A stretch of 64,000 nt of DNA from Paenibacillaceae bacterium (lineage in GTDB: Bacteria > Bacillota > Clostridia > Lachnospirales > Lachnospiraceae), in assembly GCA_015057705.1 (NCBI GenBank), contig SVDU01000012.1:62001-126000 (forward strand). Direction: 5' to 3'. Positions 18,086 through 26,135 of this stretch are shown here, in pieces; the first letter of the stretch is position 1, and each line of letters opens with the position of its first letter. The translations under genes were made by a program, and so were the position numbers. The notes under the pieces are model-generated. The model ran no database searches. It was not told the DNA's origin and worked only from the letters and a program-made list of their open reading frames with translations.

Positions 18086-18427
18086 ATGGAAAGTTCAGCA
18101 AAAAAAGCATTAAAAGACCAGTACAAAAACAGAATTATGACTGGAGGAATCTACCGCATACAATGCAGCAAAGACGGGTCATACTGGTTACGAACCAGTT
18201 TTGATATGCAGGGTTCAAAAAACCGGTTTGCGTTTTCCAAGGCAACCGATTCCTGTCCTGAAATATGTATGCTGGAAACCTGGAAGCAATATGGGGCAGA
18301 TTCCTTTTCCTTTGAAATTGTAGAGGAAATCGAAAAAAAAGATACGCAGACACAACGACAGTTTTCAGATGATTTAAACACACTACTAGAGCTGTGGAAG
18401 GAAAAGAGAATGGAAGGAGAACAATGA
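18086..18427 (+). CDS. Small GIY-YIG-superfamily protein
   Basis: A 113-residue protein with a short GIY-YIG-like core: GGIYRIQC, then YWLRTS in place of YIG, then ICMLETWKQYGADSFSFEIVEEIEKK, which resembles the C-terminal part of small stand-alone GIY-YIG proteins of Firmicutes. Such cores cut or bind DNA, but nuclease activity here is unproven. ATG 18086 is chosen because AAGGAGG lies eight bases upstream; a GTG nine bases earlier lies inside that site. Its stop overlaps the start of the following DUF2087 gene (ATGA), so the two are coupled. Confidence 0.7.
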   Translation: MESSAKKALKDQYKNRIMTGGIYRIQCSKDGSYWLRTSFDMQGSKNRFAFSKATDSCPEICMLETWKQYGADSFSFEIVEEIEKKDTQTQRQFSDDLNTLLELWKEKRMEGEQ

Positions 18428-18696
18428 ACATGAAAGAAAAAACAGATATCAGCAACTTTCTTGATGATTCCGGAAAGATAACCAGGCTATCCCAAAAGAA
18501 TCGCTTAAGAACGGAAACCCTTCAATATCTGGCGGGGAAATTCCTAAATGACCGCAGCTATACAGAAAAAGAAGTAAACTCCATCTGTGAGGAATGGCAT
18601 ACGTTTGGAGATTACTTCCTGCTTCGAAGAGAACTGATTGACAGCGGCTTTCTATGCCGGGAACCAGATGGTTCAAGGTATTGGAAACCAGATTAA
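18424..18696 (+). CDS. DUF2087 domain protein
   Basis: A 90-residue protein made almost entirely of a DUF2087 domain: ETLQYLAGKFLNDRSYTEKEVNSI, then LLRRELIDSGFLCREPDGSRYWKPD. The domain is usually found fused to ArsR-type winged helices or alone and looks DNA-binding, but its role is not established. AAGGAG lies before the ATG at 18424, which overlaps the GIY-YIG stop by four bases. The final four bases overlap the convergent SGNH hydrolase gene. Confidence 0.82.
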   Translation: MNMKEKTDISNFLDDSGKITRLSQKNRLRTETLQYLAGKFLNDRSYTEKEVNSICEEWHTFGDYFLLRRELIDSGFLCREPDGSRYWKPD

Positions 18697-19667
18697 CTGG
18701 AAGCTCCTTTCTCAGATATATTGTTTAAGTATTGCTCCAGTTCCTTGTTCCACTCACTGTAGTTCTTATCATTTCGATGATCTGTGAGTGGATAGTGGGC
18801 AGCCAGATAAGTGCCTAAATACTTGCTTAACTTTTCGGCTCCGCTTGTATTTAAGTGATCACCTCCGTCTCTGCTGTCCTTATTCCAGTCTATCTTTATA
18901 TCCTTCGTAAAGAGGTTTAAATCAAGAAACGGAACATTATTTTTTATGGCATAATCATTGACTGTATTATGGCGGCTATAGTCCCAGTTTTTTGGGGAAG
19001 TGACCCCTACTAACAGCAAACTGATGTTTTTTTCTCTACACAGATTTACAATTCTGTCTGTCCAAAATGTCACGGTCTGGTCTACTGACTCCCGCCCATC
19101 TGATTTATTCATGTATTCTCCGCCCTGATAAGGCGCTACTTTCTTACTATGATAATACCCTTTCATAACATCTTTTTGGTCAAAGTCCTGCTTCGGACTG
19201 AAGTCACGGGCTGTGAGTGATTTCCACCTGTCATGGTACTTAAAAACTGGCAGATAATACTGTGACATATATTCCAATGCGTGATTTATTTCCGTTGGAA
19301 CGTTCCGGTTGTGATAAAATAAATCTGTTTCCAGAATTACAAGCTTGGGATTTTGCCGTTTTAACGCCTTTTTAAGCATATAATAGGCTTCCGCAGAGCG
19401 CTGCCCGGACTGGCTGCAGACAAAGGAGGTAATTCCACGCTCTTTCCACATTACCATGGGCGAGATTCCGGAATATCCTTCACTATCGCCCACAACAATC
19501 ACATCCAGCGAATTGGCAGGTTCTGCCAGGACACCATATGCATGACTATCCCTGTTTGCAATTCCATCTTTCACTGTATTCCGTTTCGGTACAAACAAAA
19601 ATGAACACTGAATTAATAATAGGAGAAGAATCCCCCAGAATCCGAAAATTTTTCCAAAGTTTCTCAT
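18693..19667 (-). CDS. Membrane-anchored SGNH-like hydrolase/acyl-transfer protein
   Basis: Likely envelope protein of 324 residues: one N-terminal membrane helix (about 8-27), then an SGNH-type fold with the block I motif IVVGDSEGYSGI, carrying the nucleophile Ser, and a C-terminal DGGDHLNTSG supplying Asp and His. Such proteins add or remove O-acyl groups on cell-wall or secreted polysaccharides (DltD/AlgX-like). The acyl partner (an MBOAT protein) is not encoded nearby. Substrate unknown. The 3' end overlaps the convergent DUF2087 gene by four bases, and no terminator is visible between them. Confidence 0.75.
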   Translation of the reverse strand: MRNFGKIFGFWGILLLLLIQCSFLFVPKRNTVKDGIANRDSHAYGVLAEPANSLDVIVVGDSEGYSGISPMVMWKERGITSFVCSQSGQRSAEAYYMLKKALKRQNPKLVILETDLFYHNRNVPTEINHALEYMSQYYLPVFKYHDRWKSLTARDFSPKQDFDQKDVMKGYYHSKKVAPYQGGEYMNKSDGRESVDQTVTFWTDRIVNLCREKNISLLLVGVTSPKNWDYSRHNTVNDYAIKNNVPFLDLNLFTKDIKIDWNKDSRDGGDHLNTSGAEKLSKYLGTYLAAHYPLTDHRNDKNYSEWNKELEQYLNNISEKGASS

Positions 19668-19786
19668 TTTGACTCCACTTTTCCTTTAATAACTAAAATA
19701 GATGAACAATCATCCCAAACTTCATTATACTAACTTTGTAAAAAAAATCAGCTAAATAAATCTTAACATTTCTGAAGATTATTATA

Positions 19787-21562
19787 TCAACCGCACTGAT
19801 CTGCAAACTGACTGTTATACAATTGTTGGTAAAATCCTTTTTTTAACAGCAGTTCTTCATGAGTTCCCTGTTCGATAATTGTACCCTCATTCATTACCAG
19901 TATACAGTCTGCATCCCGAATTGTTGAAAGCCGGTGTGCAATGATAAAACTGGTTCTTCCTCTCATCAAATGATCCATTGCTTTTTGTATCTCCAGTTCT
20001 GTCAGGGTATCAACACTGGAAGTGGCTTCATCCAGGATAAGAAGAGGGGGATTGGCCAAAATCACTCTGGCTATGGTTAAAAGCTGTCTCTGACCCTGAG
20101 ATAAATTACTTCCCTCCTCTTCCAGAATCGTATCATATCCATCCGGCATAGTCCGGATAAAATGATCCACTCTGGCAGCTTTGGCAGCAGCGATTATTTC
20201 TTCTTTATCAGCATCAAGAACACTGTAGGCAATGTTATCCCTGATTGTACCGCCAAACAGCCAGGTATCCTGAAGCACCATACCAAACTGTTTTCTTAAT
20301 TCTGAACGGTTTAAGTCCTTTATATTGATCCCATCCAGTGTGATCGAACCGCCATTAGTCTCATAGAAACGCATCAGAAGATTGACCAGAGTCGTCTTAC
20401 CCGCACCAGTCGGGCCCACAATTGCCACCTTATCTCCCGCCTTTAAGTGAAGATTTACATCCTGCATCAGAATTGAATCTTCCTGATAGCCGAATCTCAC
20501 ATGGTTAAAATCAATGTCACCTTTAATATTCTCTATTTTTCCCTGTCCTGCTTTATCAGGTATTTCTTCTTCCATGTCCATGATCTCAAAAAAACGTTCT
20601 GAGGAAGCAATGGCAGACTGCATCACATTCATGATATGGGCACATTCAATTATGGGCTCAGAGGAGCGATCAAAATACTGGACAAATGCCTGTACAGTAC
20701 CAATGGAAAGCTTTCCCTGAATAATATACAGGCCGCTCATTACCGCAATGAAAATATATCCGAAGCTGCTGATAAAACGTACCACAGGTGCCACAATATA
20801 GGTGGATACCTGAGCCTTATGACTATCCTCACACAATTCGCTGTTTATGATATCAAAATCCCCAATTGCTGTTTTCTCATGCCCAAACGCCTTAATGACC
20901 AGCTGACCTGTAAAAGACTCTTCTATGTTGGCGTTCATATGCCCCAATGATGCCTGATATTTTGAAAAATTATTTCTGGATCTGGTAGTGATCCAGGATG
21001 TCAGAATTGCTGCAGCTCCTGCAACGACAAGGGAGACAACGGTAAGCAGAGGACTGATCAGTAGCATCATGATCACTGCACCTGCAGCGGTCAAAAGCGC
21101 GGTGATTAACTGCCCGGCTCCCTCCCTGAGTACTTCCACCACCTTTTCAATATCATTGGTCGTCCGGCTTAGCACCTCTCCCTTTTCGGTGGCATCATAA
21201 AACCCCAGAGGAACACGGCCAAGCTTTCTGCTTAAATCATTTCTCATCTGAAGTCCTGCAGTCTCAGATACGGATGACATAATGTACTGCTCCACATATT
21301 TCATAATAAAATTTATCAGATAAAGAACCATTAAACTTCCAACATAACTGCCCACAGTCTGAATATTGACGTGGAATCGTGTTCCATGTGCAGCCGCTTC
21401 CTGGATACCCATAAAAATATGGTCAATTGCTTTTGCCAGTACAAACGGTGCAGCCAGGGCGGCCAGCGTACTAAGAAGGATGGAAGCCAGTACAGCACTC
21501 ATTCTTCCTTTCTGTCCCCCAAATAAATATAATATCAACCGTTTTCCAGTATTATTTTTCAT
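19787..21562 (-). CDS. ABC exporter half-transporter, canonical NBD
   Basis: Multidrug-type ABC exporter subunit of 591 residues, with six membrane helices in the first 320 residues, then the nucleotide-binding domain. Walker A GPTGAGKTT, signature LSQGQRQL and Walker B LLILDEATSSVD with the catalytic Glu intact are present. The partner gene ends two bases upstream of this start. Its canonical catalytic site contrasts with the degenerate one of the partner, the asymmetry expected of heterodimeric exporters such as LmrCD or TM287/288. Substrate unknown; it is regulated by a divergent MerR protein, which suggests a toxic compound. Confidence 0.92.
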   Translation of the reverse strand: MKNNTGKRLILYLFGGQKGRMSAVLASILLSTLAALAAPFVLAKAIDHIFMGIQEAAAHGTRFHVNIQTVGSYVGSLMVLYLINFIMKYVEQYIMSSVSETAGLQMRNDLSRKLGRVPLGFYDATEKGEVLSRTTNDIEKVVEVLREGAGQLITALLTAAGAVIMMLLISPLLTVVSLVVAGAAAILTSWITTRSRNNFSKYQASLGHMNANIEESFTGQLVIKAFGHEKTAIGDFDIINSELCEDSHKAQVSTYIVAPVVRFISSFGYIFIAVMSGLYIIQGKLSIGTVQAFVQYFDRSSEPIIECAHIMNVMQSAIASSERFFEIMDMEEEIPDKAGQGKIENIKGDIDFNHVRFGYQEDSILMQDVNLHLKAGDKVAIVGPTGAGKTTLVNLLMRFYETNGGSITLDGINIKDLNRSELRKQFGMVLQDTWLFGGTIRDNIAYSVLDADKEEIIAAAKAARVDHFIRTMPDGYDTILEEEGSNLSQGQRQLLTIARVILANPPLLILDEATSSVDTLTELEIQKAMDHLMRGRTSFIIAHRLSTIRDADCILVMNEGTIIEQGTHEELLLKKGFYQQLYNSQFADQCG

Positions 21563-21564
21563 AA

Positions 21565-23322
21565 TTACACCACTTCCTTTTTAAGCTGCGACTCACTTAA
21601 CTGAGATGCCGCAATCTGTTTATATGCGAGGCAATTCTTCATCAGCTCCTGATGGGTACCAATTCCTGCAATTTCTCCCTGATCAAGAACAATAATTCTG
21701 TCTGCATCAAGAATGGTGCTGATTCGCTGTGCAACGATGATAAGTGAAGCCTCTTTATTTTTAATTTCCTGCCGGAGAGCTTTCCTGAGTAATGCATCAG
21801 TTTTATAGTCAAGAGCAGAAAAACTGTCGTCAAACACATAAATTTCCGGCTTTCGTACCAGCGCTCTGGCAATTGCAATACGCTGCTTCTGGCCTCCGGA
21901 GAGATTGGTTCCTCCCTGGGCTACAAAAGAATCATATCCCTTTTCCATGGAAGATATAAAGGTATGAGCCTGGGCTGTTTTTGCAGCCTGAATGATTTCC
22001 GTATCAGAGGCGTCTTCTTTTCCGTAACGGATGTTACTTGCAATTGTTCCACGGAAAAGAAAGGTTTTCTGAGGAATAAAACCAATCCTGGATCTTAACT
22101 CCTTTTGAGACAGATTTCTGATATCAACACCGTCAATTAAGATTTCACCCTCATCTACATCAAAAAACCGTGGAATTAAATTTGCAATGGTGGATTTTCC
22201 CGATCCTGTGCCTCCGATAATGGCAGTGGTTTCTCCTGCCTTTGAGGTAAAGGAAATCTTATTTAATACAGCCTCTTCTGCATTGGTGTAACGAAACGAT
22301 ACATTACGGAATTCAAGCTGTGCCCGAATCGGGGATAAGGCACTGCCTTGCGTCAAAGCGTTCTCCTTATCCTGTATCTCCGGCTCTAAATCCAATACTT
22401 CACTAAGTCTTTCTCCGCAGGACTGTGCCCGGGGTATTTCCATGAATACCAGTATTGCCATTGTCACTGTAAATAAAATGATGGTCAGATATTCAATTAA
22501 GGCGAAAATACTGCCGATTTGCATCATCCCCTCAGAGACCTTCACTCCGCCGAATAACAGAATACAGATAATACCAAGGTTTGTTAACAATGTCAGAGTG
22601 GGTAAAAGAACAGCAAATATTTTATTGGTCTCAATCGCAATATCACAATAATCCTTACAGGAACTGCCAAAACGCTCTTCTTCATATTTCTCCCTGTGGA
22701 ATGCCCGGATCACACGGACACCAGAGATTATTTCCCGGAGAATCCTTGTCAGATTATCCATTTTTACCTGCAGCTGGCGAAACAGAGGGATCGCCTTACT
22801 TCCTATGGAAAAAGCAATTCCGCCTGTTATTCCAATGATAGCCGCCATTACCAATCCCATAGTTGCATTGGTGTGAAACGCCAGTACCAGACCTACCACA
22901 GCCATGATGGGAGCAGGAAGAAGCATCTGCAATATCATCATGAAAGACCGCTGAATTATGGTAATATCGTTGGTACAGCGGGTGATCAGAGAAGCTGATC
23001 CAAATTTCTGATAATCGCTCATGGAATACTCCTGCGCCTTTACAAAAACTGACCGGCGTAAGTCTCTGGCAAAACTTGAGGTAACTTTTGATGCATATAC
23101 CGCCGATGCAATATAAGTTACACCACTTAAGACGGCGACCAGCAGCATCAGACCTCCCATTTTGTAAACATAGGGCATATCACCCTTTAATGCTCCCTCA
23201 TTAATAATTTTTGCAAAGACGCCGGGCAGATATAACACACAGATATTGTTCATCAAGGTAAAAAGTACAGCACACACCGCTGTCCACTTATAAGGCTTCA
23301 TCAAATGTAATAATTTTTTCAT
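21565..23322 (-). CDS. ABC exporter half-transporter, degenerate NBD
   Basis: Partner of the following exporter subunit, 585 residues. The membrane domain spans residues 1-320 and the ATPase has Walker A GGTGSGKST, signature LSGGQKQR and Walker B EIYVFDDSFSALD. The catalytic Glu after Walker B is replaced by Asp (DDS instead of DEA), the usual mark of the non-hydrolysing site in heterodimeric exporters. AGGAG lies before the ATG. It is first in a two-gene operon transcribed from a MerR-type promoter. Confidence 0.92.
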   Translation of the reverse strand: MKKLLHLMKPYKWTAVCAVLFTLMNNICVLYLPGVFAKIINEGALKGDMPYVYKMGGLMLLVAVLSGVTYIASAVYASKVTSSFARDLRRSVFVKAQEYSMSDYQKFGSASLITRCTNDITIIQRSFMMILQMLLPAPIMAVVGLVLAFHTNATMGLVMAAIIGITGGIAFSIGSKAIPLFRQLQVKMDNLTRILREIISGVRVIRAFHREKYEEERFGSSCKDYCDIAIETNKIFAVLLPTLTLLTNLGIICILLFGGVKVSEGMMQIGSIFALIEYLTIILFTVTMAILVFMEIPRAQSCGERLSEVLDLEPEIQDKENALTQGSALSPIRAQLEFRNVSFRYTNAEEAVLNKISFTSKAGETTAIIGGTGSGKSTIANLIPRFFDVDEGEILIDGVDIRNLSQKELRSRIGFIPQKTFLFRGTIASNIRYGKEDASDTEIIQAAKTAQAHTFISSMEKGYDSFVAQGGTNLSGGQKQRIAIARALVRKPEIYVFDDSFSALDYKTDALLRKALRQEIKNKEASLIIVAQRISTILDADRIIVLDQGEIAGIGTHQELMKNCLAYKQIAASQLSESQLKKEVV

Positions 23323-23389
23323 ATAATCTCCTGCTTTCCCTTATACTTTCATCGTCTAATGTTCACGTCATTGACAAATTCCTTATCGT

Positions 23390-23425
23390 GTGACATTATA
23401 ACGTATAGTGTAACCCGATAGTCAA
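23390..23425 (-). promoter_or_regulatory. MerR-type promoter with 19-bp spacer and operator dyad
   Basis: On the minus strand TTGACT (23420-23425) and TATAAT (23395-23400) are separated by 19 bases instead of 17, the geometry that MerR proteins activate by DNA distortion. An imperfect dyad, GTGACATTATA and TATAGTGTAAC around a 3-base centre (23390-23414), covers the spacer and -10. A plus-strand promoter for the regulator gene, TTGACA at 23371-23376 with a weaker CATTAT at 23394-23399, overlaps the dyad, which predicts autoregulation. Confidence 0.75.
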
Positions 23426-23439
23426 GAGGAGAAATAAAA

Positions 23440-24264
23440 ATGATTCATGAGCAATATCTTACGACCAGTGAATTTGCCAAAGCCTGCGGAGTAACGAAAC
23501 ATACGCTGTTTCACTATGATGAAATCGGCATTCTGAAACCGGAATATGTGAATGAGAAAGGCTACCGCTTCTATTCTTTAAAACAATTTGCAACATTTGA
23601 CATTATTGAGGTGCTGCAAAAAGCAGGGACGCCCCTGAGCGAAATCAAAGAATATTTAGAACATAAAAGTCCGGCACGGTTTCTTTCGGTTGTGGAAGAA
23701 AAAAGGAAACAACTGATATTAGAACAAAAGAAGCTGAAAAGAATGGAGAAACTGCTACAAACCACCTATGATATGACGAAAAATGCGTTAAGTGTTATCT
23801 GCAATGTCCCTTATACGGAAAACCAGGAAGAGGAGTATTTTATTGTAGCACCTTTGTCCAGCAACGGTGCCGAAAATGAAGATATGAAAAAAATGGGGGA
23901 GCATTATGAATATTGTGCCGCTCATCAGATTGAGCTCACTTATCCATTTGGTACAATCACCATAAAATCTGATTTAGAAAAACAGATTTATGACAGGCCT
24001 GCATACTTTTATAACAAATTAGGGAAAAAATGTACTGGAGAAAAAGTACACATAAAACCCAGGGGCAAATATGCTGTTATTAATCATAAGGGCGCGTATG
24101 ACATGCTGCCCAGATCCTATGAAACTCTGGCAGACTATATTAACAATTCTAATCTGCAGATTGCAGGAAATGCCTACGAACAGGAAATACTCAGTTATCT
24201 GGCTGCGGAAGATCCTTCCGAATATATCATACAGATTGCCATTGAAGTTATATCACATGACTAA
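23440..24264 (+). CDS. MerR family regulator with GyrI-like effector domain
   Basis: Transcription factor of 274 residues. Residues 1-75 are a MerR winged helix ([27 protein letters not shown]), followed by a coiled coil (about 80-118, rich in Lys, Glu and Leu) and a C-terminal domain of the GyrI-like/BmrR effector-binding type. It is divergent from the ABC exporter pair, whose promoter has the 19-bp spacer such regulators act on. BmrR-type proteins bind hydrophobic cations or drugs; the effector here is unknown. AGGAG precedes the ATG. Confidence 0.92.
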   Translation: MIHEQYLTTSEFAKACGVTKHTLFHYDEIGILKPEYVNEKGYRFYSLKQFATFDIIEVLQKAGTPLSEIKEYLEHKSPARFLSVVEEKRKQLILEQKKLKRMEKLLQTTYDMTKNALSVICNVPYTENQEEEYFIVAPLSSNGAENEDMKKMGEHYEYCAAHQIELTYPFGTITIKSDLEKQIYDRPAYFYNKLGKKCTGEKVHIKPRGKYAVINHKGAYDMLPRSYETLADYINNSNLQIAGNAYEQEILSYLAAEDPSEYIIQIAIEVISHD

Positions 24265-24269
24265 AAGGA

Positions 24270-24306
24270 AAGGTGTCGCTCAATTGTTATTTATGCGGCA
24301 CCACCT
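24270..24306. terminator. Bidirectional terminator candidate between merR and lipoprotein genes
   Basis: GGTGTCGC (24272-24279) and GCGGCACC (24295-24302) pair with one mismatch or wobble. A-rich sequence precedes and CTTCTTTAATT follows, in the gap between two convergent genes. Confidence 0.5.
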
Positions 24307-24345
24307 TCTTTAATTATCCCCTCTGTGTAACAATCATTTATTTTA

Positions 24346-24837
24346 TTACCTGATACTTTCGATCATATGAATCATATCTGTTTTATCAATACCGGTTTTT
24401 CCAGGAGTTACCGTAATGGAAAATATAAAATCCCCGTTGGTCCAGAGTGCATTGCTTACCTTGCCGCCATTTCCCTTAATTACAACCTCCAGGTCTCCAA
24501 TCATGATTGTGTTTTTTTCGTCATATTCGTTGTAATCGCCGCTGATGTCCTCGATTTCTTTGCCTTTCTTCGCCTGACGGAAGGTTATTTCATTCTCACC
24601 ATTCTTATATATAATCTGAACCAGATTACCCTTAATGGCCTGAATTACGCTCTCTGTATAGCCTTCTGGAATTTTATCCGGCGCTGTGACTTTAAAACCG
24701 GCAATTTTTTCTGCATCTTTTAATGTTTTGCAATCTAAAAAGGGATTCGGGATCTGGGTGTTATCAGATTTTCTGGAACACGCGGTAAAAGACAAAACCA
24801 TAATTGCACATAAGACCATAGTAAATAACTTTTTCAT
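24346..24837 (-). CDS. Predicted lipoprotein, DUF4367-like
   Basis: Exported lipoprotein of 163 residues. The signal peptide MKKLFTMVLCAIMVLSFTAC ends at the lipobox Cys. The mature part holds a PDKIPEGYTES-type motif and ENEITFRQAKKG, which resemble DUF4367 domains seen in anti-sigma-factor-like Clostridial proteins. The longer frame of 200 residues has no ribosome binding site; AGGAAG precedes ATG 24837. Function unknown. It lies at the end of a region with decayed coding sequence. Confidence 0.78.
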   Translation of the reverse strand: MKKLFTMVLCAIMVLSFTACSRKSDNTQIPNPFLDCKTLKDAEKIAGFKVTAPDKIPEGYTESVIQAIKGNLVQIIYKNGENEITFRQAKKGKEIEDISGDYNEYDEKNTIMIGDLEVVIKGNGGKVSNALWTNGDFIFSITVTPGKTGIDKTDMIHMIESIR

Positions 24838-25292
24838 AATAAATTCTTCCTTTCTAGTCCGGGGGAAAATAAATTTCAGCAAAATATTCGTCTTCCATAT
24901 CTTTATGAAGCAAGGCAAATTTATATTTGATATGAAGAACAGTATCACTCAGATGAAAATGGCTGCAGAGCAAGTACAGATACTTTTTTAGCTCTTCTTC
25001 CTTTCCGTGAAAGCTGATACGCCCGTAGTTTCCTGAAATCAAGTATATACCGTTGGAGTTTTATCCTAAAAAACTACAAATCCGATTCCACCGAAGACAT
25101 CCGGCACTTTTAGCCCGGTGAAACTCTTTCTGGGTGGAATGGATATTAACGTAGACAGTCAGAATACAAAAGCAGTATATGAAAAGGAAATAAAAGCCAG
25201 TCTTTTAAGCGTTACTCTGCACTCTTCGCTCCAAGAAAGCTTGCAAATAAAGAATATTATGAAGAAATACGTCAATTTCTTAAAACAATCAA
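24838..25292. other. 455-base region with apparent decayed coding sequence
   Basis: No intact gene is convincing here. On the minus strand, 24854-25042 could encode about 62 residues from a TTG start, ending EYFAEIYFPPD, with no ribosome binding site and a stop shortly upstream. On the plus strand, 25118-25303 is open, but a second frame across about 25200-25290 reads KRYSALFAPRKLANKEYYEE and looks more protein-like, suggesting a frameshifted remnant. I found no similarity I can name. Confidence 0.35.
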
Positions 25293-25979
25293 TTAATCAA
25301 TGAGAGAATAGATCTGGATACTTGCCACTTTCTTATTCTTAATATGAAAATTCATTACATTTGCGTAATCCTCTTCCTCAAAACGGAAATCGTCTTCCTC
25401 ATTGCTTAACTCTCCACCTATTAAATTGCCTTCCGGATAAGCTTCTTTTAATCTTTCAAAGCTGTCTCCCACCATGACGTTTCTAACGGTTGTATATTGG
25501 GAACCGGTTATTTCAATCTGGTAAATATATGACTTGTTATTTTCTCCTGCATCAATGGTTTTAATTACAAGGCCTGGATAAAGGTACTGCTTCTCTGTCT
25601 TACCTGTAAGCTGATCCATATTAAGTCCATCTGAAGAAGAATACGTATGGGTTTTTGTATCTTCTGCTTTTCCAAGTATGGTTTCCATCTTTTGGTCATC
25701 TGTAAAGTCCAGAAGGGTAATTGTTTTTCCATTGTAAATGAAACCAAGCTCCTTTAACGATTCTTTTGTTGCATTTTCAGAATCACTGATAACAGTGGAT
25801 TGGGCTGCTGTGGAGGGAGCTTTTGTGGTTTCGATTTCGTTTTCGGTACTGACTGACACTTTTGCGGGAGCAGTTGTCTCATCTGGTGATTTTACTCTGT
25901 TCTTTCCGCAGCCGCTCAATGCACCCACACATAATACCATAAAACCGGTAATAATGGTTATTTTTATTAATGCTTTCAT
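25293..25979 (-). CDS. Predicted lipoprotein of unknown function
   Basis: Exported lipoprotein of 228 residues. The lipobox GALSGC follows a basic start and a hydrophobic core. A Ser/Thr-rich linker (about 32-65) leads to a compact domain with EDTKTHTYSSSDGLNMDQLTG repeats of beta-strand character and the segment SQYTTVRNVMVGDSFERLKE. That segment resembles lipoproteins that use a SmpA/BamE-like beta fold, but I cannot place it in a family. ATG 25979 is chosen over the upstream TTG because AAAGGAG lies seven bases before it. Confidence 0.75.
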   Translation of the reverse strand: MKALIKITIITGFMVLCVGALSGCGKNRVKSPDETTAPAKVSVSTENEIETTKAPSTAAQSTVISDSENATKESLKELGFIYNGKTITLLDFTDDQKMETILGKAEDTKTHTYSSSDGLNMDQLTGKTEKQYLYPGLVIKTIDAGENNKSYIYQIEITGSQYTTVRNVMVGDSFERLKEAYPEGNLIGGELSNEEDDFRFEEEDYANVMNFHIKNKKVASIQIYSLID

Positions 25980-26064
25980 TGATACTCCTTTCAATCAGTT
26001 AAATTCTTTTTCCACTTATTGTACCCGTTATTCCCACTAATTAACAAAGGTTTTATAAAAGGTC

Positions 26065-26122
26065 TTACATAACAAAAACTGCTGCAGTTAAGTACCGTTC
26101 TGCAGCAGTTTTTGTTATGTAA
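26065..26122 (-). terminator. Long perfect hairpin terminator after the GH43 operon
   Basis: A perfect 23-bp stem (26065-26087 with 26100-26122) encloses a 12-base loop. The minus-strand right arm contains CAGCAGTTTTTGTT, giving the U-rich tract. It lies directly downstream of the GH43 stop and closes the beta-helix/GH43 operon. Confidence 0.85.
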
Positions 26123-26135
26123 TTAATAATTTAAA

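Noticed and set aside
24854-25042. A 62-residue gene
   Set aside because: TTG start without ribosome binding site, an upstream in-frame stop nearby and no family match; treated as possible remnant.
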